From Anoplopoma fimbria (lineage: Eukaryota; Chordata; Actinopteri; Perciformes; Anoplopomatidae): DNA of 64,000 nt. The notes under the pieces are model-generated. The model saw nothing but the letters and a program-made list of their open reading frames with translations, had not been told where the DNA came from and made no database searches. Within the stretch, counting starts at the first letter, position 1; each line of letters begins with the position of its first letter. Shown piece after piece: positions 48,579 to 62,024 of this stretch. A program made the translations under genes and the position numbers. Location: positions 6,245,287 to 6,309,286 of the forward strand of contig NC_072470.1 in the NCBI RefSeq assembly GCF_027596085.1, given 5' to 3'.

Positions 48579-51500
48579 TACTGATTGAGACACCTGAGAG
48601 TGTTTCCTCTTTTGACACCTCTTTGATTTTACTCCCATTTACTTGCTGCTGTTGAAGTATCTCCACAATATTAAGAATCCAAAGAATGCATACATTACCT
48701 TTTAATATTTTAAATTTAAAAAAAATGTAATTCTAATAACTACCAATCCCAAAAGACAGTTATTTAAAGAAGAAATATTAGATATTAGACTTGAGAGGCT
48801 GGTGTGGTATTCAAATACTCCAGTTTAAGCTGAAATATGCAAGTGAGTTATTGGAGCTTCAAGTATTTCAGGCAGGACTGAACTTGTCCTGGAATCACAC
48901 ACTAGTACAACTCCCATGCATTCCGTTAAACCTGGGTATTTTTCTCAATTGTCTGTGGACAAAGAAATGCTGAAAAATGGCTGTGTTTTTTATGTGCCAC
49001 ATAATCATCAAGACCTTCAGTCAAACGACAGATTGAACCCCGTCCAGAGGGCTTTCATGTCCCAGCAGGCTGCAGCCATCTTTAAGCACCTGGTCATTTT
49101 GAACTGCAGTGAACAGGACGGGGGGTGGGGGGACAGGCCTGGGCATGACGGCTGGACTCCAAACACACCCAATACTCTCCCTCTGTTGTCTCTCTATTCC
49201 AGCCGTGAGACAGTTTCTACAAATGTCCAACGGCAGCGGTCAATCGCAACAAATAAACCTGCCGATAGTCGTTTAACTCATCGCTGAATCGTCCCGTCTA
49301 CAAGCTCACACACGTTCACGCGGCCTAACGAGAGGTGACAGTAATCTGTGGCTGGTGAATGAGATTGAGTGTCAAAGGGGATGCATGGCCCAGTTTCTAC
49401 ACACTCTCTCCGTCTGCCTCACAAACACACATACACACACATGGTAACAGGTTGGAAGATGGAGAGCTATTTATAGCCTTTGACCTACAACTATTTATGG
49501 AATGAAGGATAAATGACATACAGGCTAAATATAGACATACAGTGTTTCATCCCTACTTCTCTGTATTCACCGCCCTCTTCTCTACCTTTTTGAAGTCCAG
49601 TATTGATGCTGTGTCAACACTGAACCAATATCACATCGGTCACATCAGAGAGGGTGCTTACTAACTGACTGATATCTGATTTCCAGTAAAGGAGGAGATG
49701 AATATCAGTTAGCATGGACAGCTTGCCAACTCTGCAGCCCACACAGTGTTGTTGTTCCTCTGCTGTTTTCCCACCTGCCTGCTCCGTCTGCTTCACCTCA
49801 CACCTTTCTTACACACTTCACGTGAGTCCTCTGCATATGGAACAGAGCCATAAAATATACAGGAATACACAATAAAAATATTACTGTACATTATGGAGAT
49901 GCTAGTAATTGTTGGGATCTCGTTAGCCTGATTATTAGTCGGCCTGTCATGATAATTATTTATTGATTTATCGTACGATTTATGTAAGTGACTGTCAGCA
50001 TTTTTACGCTAGTCATTGTTTTGGTATTTTTTGGGATATTTTTTTTTAAGATATTAGGGATATTTTAATATTGTTTCACATTCCAATAACAATGTCTGAA
50101 TATTCCTTAAGAATTAAAATGTATTATTTAAAAGGTCGTCATTATACCAGTGGCATAAAATGATCTTTAAATGAGAATAATATTGTTCATTGCATTTTTT
50201 CGAGGACAATATAATTGCGACAGAACTCATTAGATTGCCAATTATAAAAAAAATAAGCAATAGGTAAGTTTATGCTAAAAAAAAAAAAAAAAAAAAAAAA
50301 TTGTATAATTTGTCAGTTAGCTGCGGCACTAATGTTTTAAAAGGAAATGTCACTATAATAGTAATTTGATAATCTTTAAATTCAGTGCAGTATTCATACA
50401 ACGTTGAACCAAGTCGAACCAAATATTGTGGTTTTGGTTATGTGTTGACAGTCTTATCGATAAAGTTTGTGTTTTTATGTATGGTTGGTTGACTTTGATG
50501 TAATCTGCTTTTTTGTTGCCAAGTTTGGTCCAAAAAAGTTTGCTATCTATAATTCATAGTGACATACATGTATACCAGCCAAAACAGGTAATGATAACTG
50601 TGTGTCAGAAAGCTACTCAATCATATATGAGCTGTAAAAATGAATTAGTATGAACATTGATTGATAAATGAGTCTGTGTTGATCAGATGGAGACAGATGG
50701 CGCTGACTGAGAATCAGTGGGCCTCCTCTCTTACTGTCATCTCCTCCATGTTTATCCTTAATGCAGCTTTATTGGTTTTCTCACCTCTCCCCTCTCCATC
50801 TCTCACCACAACCTGGATGGCCTCTAAGCAGACATCCTCTCTCCTATCGATTACGCTTAGCTTTCATCCGGATTCAAAGATTTTTTTTGATATGAAAGCC
50901 TCTCTGTTTCTAATCAAATAAAAACAGCATCTCCACAAAATAAAAGCCCGGCTTATAAAATAAAAAAACTGCCCAGGCCTTTAGCCGCTTGGATGTAACG
51001 GGAGACTTTGGGCTATTCCGGAGCTTGATAATCACTTTTAGCGGCGTTTCATGTTTCAGGACGTGGCAGGTTTCAGGGGTGTATTTATAGTTGGAAGGGA
51101 AACATTTGTGGTCAGGAGAGAGGGATGGAGAAAGAGAGAGAGCAGGCTTTGTTTCTGTCTGTCCCACTCAGCGCCCACATCCATTTTCCTTTAAGCCACA
51201 TTAGTAGAAAGCGAAGAGAGCCTTTCAGGGATCTCACTCACACAGACAGACACACACACACATGAAAATGCTCCCTGCAACATCAAACATGTATGAACAA
51301 TGAGCCACAATATTACCTCCGTAGTCACTGGTCCACAGGATATATTTAGACAAGCACACTCCTATTCTTCTTTTCTGTGTGGTGTGTGTGTGTTTCTGTA
51401 TTTTTTTTACTAAGGACATACAATTAAGAACAGGATCTAGGTTTTTTAGGGGGATGTTTAATGGAAGGGTTAGAGCCTGAGTGTACAAACAGGTGCACAG

Positions 51501-52110
51501 AGGACTCACTGTGTTTTAAAGAAGTGAAACTAACACTTTGAATGTTATTTCTAAATGCATTACATCTTTTTAACTGACTCTTATGTCAAAAATAAAATGT
51601 TCCCTCTTTTGATTTCTCTCTTTGTATTTTGAGGATTTTCCTAAAGGGTTGTGTAAAAGTGACATCTTCCTCTTTAAAGATCTTCATGTCTTCATGCAAG
51701 TAGGAAATGCTTCTATAGGCTATACACTGTATGGAAAAGATGACTTACACCTTTCGAAAACAGAGAGTTTAAAAAACATGACCAAATGGGATAGTTAATC
51801 TCAGGAAACAGGCACTAATTCATGTTTTTCTAAACATTATTATTTTCATCTATAATATTAGGTAATTGAAATTAAATCCTTGAGTAAATGAACTGCACAT
51901 GTATCTCTGGTAAATTTGAAATTATAGATTATCCTATGAAGCACATCACATCTTAATGACATAAATGTTTAATTATGTAAAATTATTTTGTTCTTTAAAA
52001 ATAACACTGGTTATTCCTACAGGACCTGAACACGGCATGACAGAGCCAGAAACTGAAGCCCCACTGTGAACAGGAACACAGGACCGTATTGTAAACAGGA
52101 AGAGGCTGGA

Positions 52111-52248
<138 letters not shown>

Positions 52249-52966
52249 TCCTGAAACAAGCATCCACCCACCCACCCCTCCAACTGCCACCCGACCCACC
52301 AGAGACACAGAGGAGGGAACGACTTAGGGATGAGAAAAGACAGGAGGAGAACAATATTTGTTTTGGAGGTGTGTGTGTTGAGCCGCGCTGATGTTACTCC
52401 CCCAGCAAAAGAGATGCCATCCTGATCAAAGACACACAGAAAACTTTGAAGACATCCTCTAAACTCAGATTAGGCTCAGTTCTATGTTTGTGCTCAGGCA
52501 GGAAATTAATTTCCACAGCCGGGCGAACACAGATACATCCATTAAAAGTCCATTATTACACATGGCCTCACAGATTGACATGACTTAGACACACTTCAAC
52601 AACATTGCTGAGCAGAGGCAAAGCAATATAAACCATTACATGCATACATTAGAAGATATGTGAAACCATTTTTTGCAAAAATCTGTCATTTGAAACCATC
52701 AAAATGGGGTTCAGTCTCTGCAATAGTACTGTAGTTAGAGCTCTACGATGCCTGTCAAGTAAAGATAACATGCAAGCAGGAAGGAGGAATCACTGCAACA
52801 CACACACACACACACACTATTGTTTGTCTGCAGCTTTAAAAGGCTGAGCTGTTGTTCGACTGATGACCAAAGTGTTTTATCGCCCGTTGCAACAGGCGAC
52901 GCTGAAAATAAGTCTCGACGGAAGCCACGGACGACAACCTGCTCTCTGCGATACGGCCAGCCAACA

Positions 52967-52968
<2 letters not shown>

Positions 52969-53013
<45 letters not shown>

Positions 53014-53182
53014 ATACCCCTCACACACTTTTACATCTGAATACTGTGTCATATATCAGGGATGCATGTGCAAACATGATTGTAACATATGCCGTTATCT
53101 CTCTGCTGCCACTGAGCTGCGGAGATAAGAGGAATCCTGTCCCCTTCACTAAATCATTAGGCATTAAATACAAACATGCAGT

Positions 53183-53221
<39 letters not shown>
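52969..53221. repeat. Inverted pair of short CA and TG arrays
   Basis: (CA)n at 52969-53003 and (TG)n at 53180-53221 are complementary and 180 bp apart. Confidence 0.9.
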
Positions 53222-54264
53222 CGTGTTTAACCAATTTAGTACTTGGGATCACGTTTGGGCTAAAACGTTAAAAGGGATAAATACATGCAGGGCTGTGGAG
53301 ATTGTAGCAGGGCCTCTGTTTATTGTCAGTATGTAGAACAGCAGAGCGTTTCCCAAAGTCACGGCTGCTCCCGATGGACAAAAAAGTTTAAAAATGGCAC
53401 TGGGGCAGATTGAAAATAGCAGCAAACGCGTACTATCTATAAGCACTGCAGAGAGATGATGCGTTGGATTGTTATCTTTATATGTGATATCTGTGTGCGG
53501 CAGTCTGGGCGTGTGTGTGTGTGTGTGTGTTACCTGAGTCACAGATTAAAATACCAGCTGTGCTACACATCTGTCACCATGTCGCTCAGCCTCAACCAGG
53601 CCAGCAGGACCAAATAAAATAATAATGATAAACCATCCTCATCCACCTTCAAGCGCCACATGGTAACCTTTGACCCCGACGGTGAGTTCACGCTGCGGGC
53701 AGGATTGTTTGTGAGCATCAGCTGCCAATCAGAGATCTGTGATTAAATGTTTTTAAAATTCAGTATTTTATGTAAAATTGAAAAGAAAATCTATTAATAA
53801 AATGTTCCTTTTTTTTCCACTTTTGGAACCTCATTATCTTTTCATTCATTTGCACACTGATGTCAGAAAGGATGTCAGCCTGAATTGGTTTTAACTTTTG
53901 AAGTCTATCTCTCTAATTTACATTCAATTAAAAAAAAAAACAGCATCACCTAAACATGGCAGCACGTCAAAACATGGTCATGTGTCCCGGCAAATGCCTG
54001 TAAGGAAGCGTGTGAAATGAACCTGTGCATGTGACGCCTTAATAGTGATTCTCCTTCCTGGTTGGATATGAGAGAGCTGGTTAGAGACTCTGTTTCTATT
54101 TGAGGAAACTCTCCCTCTCTCCACATGCAGAACAGATTGGGAGAAAAATAATTAAACACGTTCAAAAACGTAATTCTCATCGTGCCATATTGTGTTACAT
54201 TACCAGAGATGAGAGGACAGAATACTAATCAGTGAAAACCAAACAAGTCTATCAAGCAAACTGT

Positions 54265-54302
<38 letters not shown>

Positions 54303-56689
54303 CAGTGTATGTGTGTCGGCCTCTGGAGGATTTAGTGATCTGACCCCTGTAGTCCTCACTGTTTTGTAACCATCCACACACACACACTGATCACATGAGA
54401 GCATTGCTGCCGTTAATCAGAGCCAGTCCGACTTTAGGAGTCAGCACTTGTAATGGTGTTTCGTGTGTGTGTGTGTGTGTGTGTGTGTTTCTGTGTGAGC
54501 TATTATCATAACTCTACACCTGCATGTCCTCACAAGCCCACATATCTGAAGAAAAGACAGTTAAAAGAAGGACAAGTAGAAAAAAAACACAGGGAGGATA
54601 AAAAAAAGAGAGAAAAAGCCCTGAAGTTTGTTGAATGAAATATTTAAATAAAGCTTAATTTGTATATTGTTACTGAACTACAACTTCTACCATTAATGCT
54701 TATATTCATGTTACTGCACTAAGACTACTGTTATAAGTATCAGGTTACTGTCACTACTTGCATTAGTACTACTAGGACTGCAATTGCTGCTACAATTAGT
54801 CACAATTCTATTTATATTACAAAATCTACAGCTCCTCCTCTACCTCCTTCTTCCACCACGTCTGAAAACACATAAACGCTTTAACTACTGCTCCTCTTAT
54901 TACTTCTAATGTGTTTACTTAGGCTGCATTCTCTGTACTTCATCCAGTTCAAGTTTTAGGATGTGGGAGTGGAGGTAGGAGGGACTGTGTGACTCTTTGG
55001 ATAAATAAATCAAAATGACGTGACTACAGGTGCTCTGAGACTGCAGCGATCAGTGATGTGAGTCACTTTGCGCCTAGATGATGACATAATGATTAAGATC
55101 TAATCCAAATCAATGTGGCTTTATACTGTGAAGAGTTGAAGGAGGAAATATGTGAGCATAAACAGCAGGACTGCCTGTTCTCTGGAGATCACCTAACATA
55201 GATACTCACCAGCTTCTGTTAGCTATGTGGGTCAGCATGTGTGAGCTTGTGCTAGTTTGGCGTTAGAAACAGTGTAAATAATATTATCTATTAATAACCA
55301 GCACTTGTGCATGCTTATACAACCCTGCTACCTTTGTGTTTATTATGTCTTGGTGTGATGACGCACATTCTTCAAGTTAAATCATGCTTTGAGGCTATGG
55401 GAACTCCAATGCATCATTAGGCCGTCTCACAGAGGTGATTTTATCTAACAAACACCACACCACTCCCAGAGGATCAACCCTTCATGCCGAATCACTGAGT
55501 CACAAAACTTCTTTGACAAACTACTGAAACAGGAAGAGGAGAGACCTTCTGACCTCCTGCCAGCTATACAGAGAACTTCATTAGCCTGGTTTTCACAGAG
55601 CAGATCTCAGAACTGGGACAATGCGGCTGCTTTACAACACTGCATGCATGACTTCTAACTCTAGATCAAACTTTTACCACTTTGATGACCCAAATTACAC
55701 ACAATTACAAATACTCAGAATTGGAGTTCCTCTGCAGCAGCAGCATCAATACACCTCTCCACTGAAAGCTACTAATGGCATGGCTTGTCGTAAGCTGCTT
55801 TAAGCGGTGATTGCACTCAGAGATGGGAGGATAGATGCCAGGCAGACGGGCTAATAGGCTAACCACTGTGCTGCTCCTCAGAGCTGGATAGAAGACCGTT
55901 GTTGTGGATTTCCTGTGGATAAGCACGGCCATTCTTTGGATGTCGAGGGGGAATCAACTTACACTCTGTTCATACTTGCTTCATTGTGTCTGCTGCTGAG
56001 CGCATGTGAGAGGGAGTGACGGGGGGGGGGGTCACATGGTCCCACATGACTTCAGGTCACATGATACAAATGTGGTGAAAGTAACAACTTTGAGGCTTTC
56101 TGTGCTGAAGGAAGTCCGTAAGTTCCTGTGTTGTAGCCTCTTATAAAGCTGAAGTGGACAGAACTTTTAAGCCTGTGCGATAATTTCTATGACACATAAA
56201 CGCAGCACAATAGGAAGTTATTTCCATCTTTCCTCTTTATCTTTCATTATTTAGCAAAATGCCAATGATTCAGCTGGCAATGAATGCACCTCAACTCACA
56301 AACATCACATGGAGAACAGTCTGACTCAGACTCCATCTCCCCGGCCTTAAAAACTAATCTTTGTCCTTGTGAAAATTAATACAATCAATTCCAACACTTA
56401 AATATGCCTCTGATTGTGCTCCCGGGTCACACTAAGTGACTGCATTGATCTGTGGACACTCAGCTCCTTTTAAATAACTCCAACTCCACCACTGAATGGG
56501 CATTAACACCACTCAGCTTTCTGAGGAGTCCTGAAGTTCAAATATCAAATATTAAGTGGATACAGAAAAATATTTTTTGTGTAGGAGATGGTCTGGATTC
56601 TACATTTTTTTTTTTTTTTTAAAAAGCATCAATTAACTGAAAGCAAATGCTCTTTACGCACAGACGATTACAAGAGGTAAATTGATAAT

Positions 56690-56775
56690 ACACTCAAGTC
56701 TGTCCATTAAATATGAATGAGTGTTAGCTTAGCTTAGCACAAAGACCGGAGGCTGGCTAGTCTGGCTCTATGATT
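56690..56775 (+). repeat. Fragment of dispersed percomorph repeat
   Basis: Contains taaatatgaa and gttagcttagcttagcacaa followed by agaccgg. It matches the central module of the copies near 14.4 kb and 18.6 kb. Confidence 0.65.
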
Positions 56776-57123
56776 GACAACCTCCTTCATTATGTGAGTC
56801 TGCTCTGTTCATCTGGCATTTTTATTTTCCTCGGGGTGACGGTCCCATTAGCTGCTGGTCTGGTAGTGTTCATGTATTTTACATCACTCTGATGGTGCTT
56901 TCACTTACTTCCGATAAAGCAATGCTGCCTACTCGTTTGCGAGGGGCTCCGAGGAAAGTACCAAAATGCTTTTAATACTTTCAATGCAAATGTGTTTATT
57001 TCAAAACTTTCCTCGTTAATGGGAGCACTTCTCGGTCTTCCCCTAATGTCCATCCTGTGGGGACACTGCTACTTAGAGGTGTTCATTACACAGTTTGTGT
57101 TGCCAGTAATCATTCCCACACTT

Positions 57124-57214
<91 letters not shown>
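57124..57214. repeat. (CA)n microsatellite
   Basis: About 91 bp of pure CA. Confidence 0.97.
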
Positions 57215-57216
<2 letters not shown>

Positions 57217-59414
57217 TATATACATTGTGTGAGAATACAATAACATATATAAAGGCTTTGTCTCCTGCTGCATCTCGCACACAATTTCCGGCTGCAAAAA
57301 TGACTTTCTTTATCTATTTTTCTATTTTTTCTTTATTCAATTCATTGATTATCATTTTTTAAATGGCAGAAAGCTGTATCACGTTCCTCATGCATTCCTC
57401 ATTTTGTTTCCACAGTATGTAAAGATACTGAAGAGCCCCCCTTCTCTTTGTTTCCAACTTTGAGATGCTGTTGCTCAACCATTATTGTTTCCTAGCAGGC
57501 TGTCAATAAGAGAAAATGTTCACGAATCGATGAAAAGGATGTTTGTTTCAGCTAATGTAACTCTTCTTTCCTCCCGAAGACCCAAACAAACAAATGCACT
57601 TTAAAAGCACAAACTAAGTCATACTACTGTTGAAACATCAACAATATTATTTTTTACTTTACTGGTTTATTTCCCCTCAGCTGGGTTCACTTTGAGCCTC
57701 ACTGCTCCCCGTTCTGTTCATGGTGTCTCATTGTCACATGTCCCCATGAATCCTGACGCCCTTCCATGTCCCCTCGGGAGACAAACACAACTCAATGTGT
57801 GAGAGTGTGCAGGAGAGGAGAAAATTACTATATGGTCAGTTTGTTCTTCATTATCTCCTTGACAACCACGAGATGAACAGTCCCCCTCTCTGTCTCTGCT
57901 GTTATCTCGCTGTCTGAATTGTCCTTTCTTTCTTGTCTGACTGACCTTCCTTTTCTTTTCTTTCGGATTCTGACTGACGTCTATCGCGGTTTAAAACCAG
58001 AGCTACGATATTTTACTGTCAATAACAGCGACGACATATAGGATGCAACTATTTTTTCCATCCTACATTCCTGAAACTGCATGGCAAGTAGTGTGATAGT
58101 CACGTCTCAGTGGGAGGGTGGAGATCACAGGACGAATCAGAGGGATGAGGGGAACCAAATGGCATCATGTGGCCCTCATGGGAGCAGTCACATGACGAGG
58201 GCCAAGCACCACGGTGGGCATGGATAAGGAGCAAGATATGTATGCTTTCCACCGGCTTAAGTTAAAAGAAGTTCAAGAGCAGCAGATAACTTCCAACTAC
58301 TCCCTTTTATCGCCTGTGACTGACAGATATTATTCACACTGCTATTAAATGCACTGGGTGTGTCATACTGCTGCAGCTGCAGGAACAAAATAATTGAACA
58401 TGAGACGTGAAGGGAAATCATTCACTGAACAGAACACAAATGCACAAATCCTGGAAGAAAGCCAGCGAGGCCTTCTTCTACTCCACTCCTCCCACCAGAG
58501 CTGACCTCAGTTATTTATAAGACGCTGCTGCAGTTGAATTTAACTGTGTGTGAAATCTTCAAGACCACTTATGACTTCAGAGGGAGTTTACTTTACAGGG
58601 ACAAAAGTTCTGCAACCTTAAATGTATAGGAAACAGGAAGCAACACACTGGCAGGAGTTAAATGTTGCTAATCTAAGAGTTTCCATTGCCAAAAACATCA
58701 GAAAGCTATTTATTTCTGATCGGAAAAAAACAGCACTTTCTTCCTGAGTTTGTGCCAATTTGCGTCTACCTTCGTTCCATTAATCAATCCGTTAGATTTA
58801 GTGCCTAATCCAAACCTGACAGCACACGGTACAAAGAGGACTGCTGGGTTGCAATTTTAGTGGTGGCCTCTTTTGTTTGGGCCAATTACGCTCAAATATT
58901 AATGCCGTGATTATTTATTCATGTTAAAATGCTACACAAAGCACAGTTTAAAAAGGATTTAGTGATACATTTGGGTTCATTTTGTGTAATGCTGCACTCA
59001 GAGAAATATATATCTATTCGACCATAGTTCCATTATTTAAATTGTTGTACTTCTTACAGTCTGTGCATTTTCCTTCTGCTCCATCTTTGACTGTGTTTCT
59101 GACCCCAAATTCTCAGAGGCCTTTTTTGAAAAAGCACTTCCAGTATACTGCCGTTTAATACATACTCATGTTCTCATGTCCATCATATACTTCAGAACAC
59201 TGACAACGTTTTGACCCCAAACTTCCTGATTGAATAACTGTAGTCCTGTCATCACCCAGTCATGTGGAAACCCAGAACGAATACATCTATAAAGCCCATT
59301 TCGGCTCTAATGTGACAACATGCCATCTCAGTTCTGTCAGAGACATTTCCAAGTGCAGTGGTGTGTGATCTCAGTATTATATCATACTGGCGCTGCTCTG
59401 CTCAGACAGCCTGA

Positions 59415-59523
<109 letters not shown>

Positions 59524-60579
59524 GATCCCAGTCATCTACTTCATGGTGGCCGCCAAAGAGAATCGATAATGTTACAGAATAATCGATGTTGTTTCATGTG
59601 CGCGAGTTGTTTTCGGCTACGGGAATCACTTGAGCGTTCAGCGGTCTCATTCACATGCAATTCTCCGCCATGTATCATCCGAGCTCCAAGGAAGTAATAG
59701 CGATTGGTATGTATTTTGTCGCTTGGCAACAAATGCACATTCAGGAAGAGGATCTTTTATAGGTTGTTGTACTACGGCTTGCTGCAAAAGTGGCTTTACA
59801 AGTGTTCCCTTTGGATGCCATTGAAAAGCTTTTAACTCTGCTTTAGGAGCTCAATATTCTGTAATAAATCAGATTAAAAACACTTATATGTCAATCTTAT
59901 TCTCAGAAAACAAAGATAATGCAAACAAAGTGGATGCAAACTACATGTGGACATCTTTCAATGTTGGCCTGCTACATGCTGGAAGTATGTAAATATGGGT
60001 CTTTAGAAGATGCAAAAGCTTTAAATTATCACTGTTTAACTTCACCTTTTGCTCAAATTTGCAGTGTTGCAAGACAATTAAATTCCAATTTGTCCAATCA
60101 GTAGAACTTACAGTAGTGGTGCATTTGAAGTCCGGCACTAACTGATGTGGGTGCAGCACTTTTACAAGTTTACGGTCTCATCACTTCACTAGATTCAGGA
60201 TGAGGCAGTGCGAGCACAAAACAAAGTCAGGGAGAGGACAAACTGAACAGCACAAGATAAATACAACTTCACTCCATGTTGAGCCAACTGAAGCGTGAGG
60301 TGATATCACTCAACCTGAACCAGAAGTTTGTCTGATGCACTGAACCAAATGCCAATCAGCTCCAAAGGCTACACATTTCTCCTTGGGTGTATTTATTACA
60401 GAAACATCACCTTCCAATGACATCCAAACAAAACAAACTCCTCAGAAGATATCTGAACAGCTTCTGCCACAACAAAAAAAAAGTATCTCATCATGTTGCA
60501 TCGACAGAGGAAGGCAAACACCAAAAGCAGCTGCTCACAACTGTATTACGGACAGATGTGCGTTTAACTACCTGCCTTA

Positions 60580-60606
60580 ATGGGACTAATGGGACTAATG
60601 GGACGA
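60580..60606 (+). repeat. Three-copy 9-bp tandem repeat
   Basis: Three head-to-tail copies of the 9-mer taatgggac. Confidence 0.9.
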
Positions 60607-61952
60607 GGTCAACCAGGAGCGATCAATTTCTTGCAAGTAGGGAAAAAAAAAAGTGCTGCTTCACTTCCTGTGTGAACGTACAGGAAGAGGTGAGAGCTAC
60701 AAAACCAAAAAATCCAAATAATCCATAGTTCTATAACGATGCTAGGGTCCCAAGCAGACGAAGCAAAAAGGGGAAAAGGGGGGGGGACGTTTATTGCTTA
60801 AAGGAAGAGAAGAGGGGGTGGTGATGTGTGGAGAGTGCACAGTCAGCATTTAGGAAGAGTGGGGGGGGGGGTACACTCTCACTTTACCTCACTTCACCTC
60901 TCTGCCTCCCCATCTCTCCCTCTCTCTCTCTCTGACATGAGCACCGGGGGGAATGGTGTGTTCCAGCAGCGAGTCGACCAGCGATCACTCCCTCAGATGG
61001 GGGGGGGAACATTAAAGTGTACCTGCACCTCTCAGCACTTTCACCGGCAACCCGGAGCATTGTTATTATGATGACCCGAGTTCAAACAACTCTCTCTCTC
61101 TCTCTTTGGATAGAGGCCTCCATGCACCATTTACCCGGAGCTATCCATCATCTGTCCGCTTGTTCAATGGGCTGTAATACACTGTTAATGTTACCGCGGA
61201 AACAACCCCTTAATGGAGCTTACACTCTTCTGTTTGGGAGATAAATGATTTTAAGAAGCAATAATACAGGAATTTATGAATCAGCAGATAGGAAAATCAA
61301 AAAATTACAAAATACAAACAAGCTACACACAATTGATCTCTGCTTTTTCTCTTGAGCTCCCAAGTCAAACAAAAGGTTCGGAGCCTTATATAACTAAGTA
61401 AATGTTTCAGAAATATTTTAAATAACTACTATTTTGTCCCACCAACGGCCAAAAAGCAAATGTTTTCAACTTACAATGACATCAAACAGGAAAAAAAAGC
61501 CGCAAATCACATTAGATGAGCTAAAACCAAATGTTTGAGTTTGCTTAGAAAATAATGATAATAAATAACCCCTATGCATCATAAAGTTTCACAGAATATG
61601 GGTTTATAGATGCAAATGAACATTATAAATATACCCTGTTACTCGGATATATTTGTAGATTTATATTGTCAGTTTATAAGAAAATGTCTAATGTTTGAAA
61701 TACTAATATTCTCCCTCTAAAGTGCCAACAAATGTAAAAAAATAAAGTGAAATATCGCTCATATTTTATGGTCTTTAAACCAAATACAAGGGAGCGCTAA
61801 ATGTGAATGAAAAGTGAAGCAGCAGCCAGTCAAGCAGTGAAACAATCCCAAGGCCGAGTGGCTTAGTGGGAGCCAGTAAATCCTCCAGGTAAAGAGGTTA
61901 ACCCCGCTGCACCTTAGCAGGAGGCGGAGGAGGAAACCTGCCACTGTTGGCC

Positions 61953-61961
61953 CACACACAC

Positions 61962-62021
<60 letters not shown>
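61953..62021. repeat. (CA)n microsatellite, slightly interrupted
   Basis: About 69 bp with one CG interruption near its start. Confidence 0.95.
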
Positions 62022-62024
<3 letters not shown>

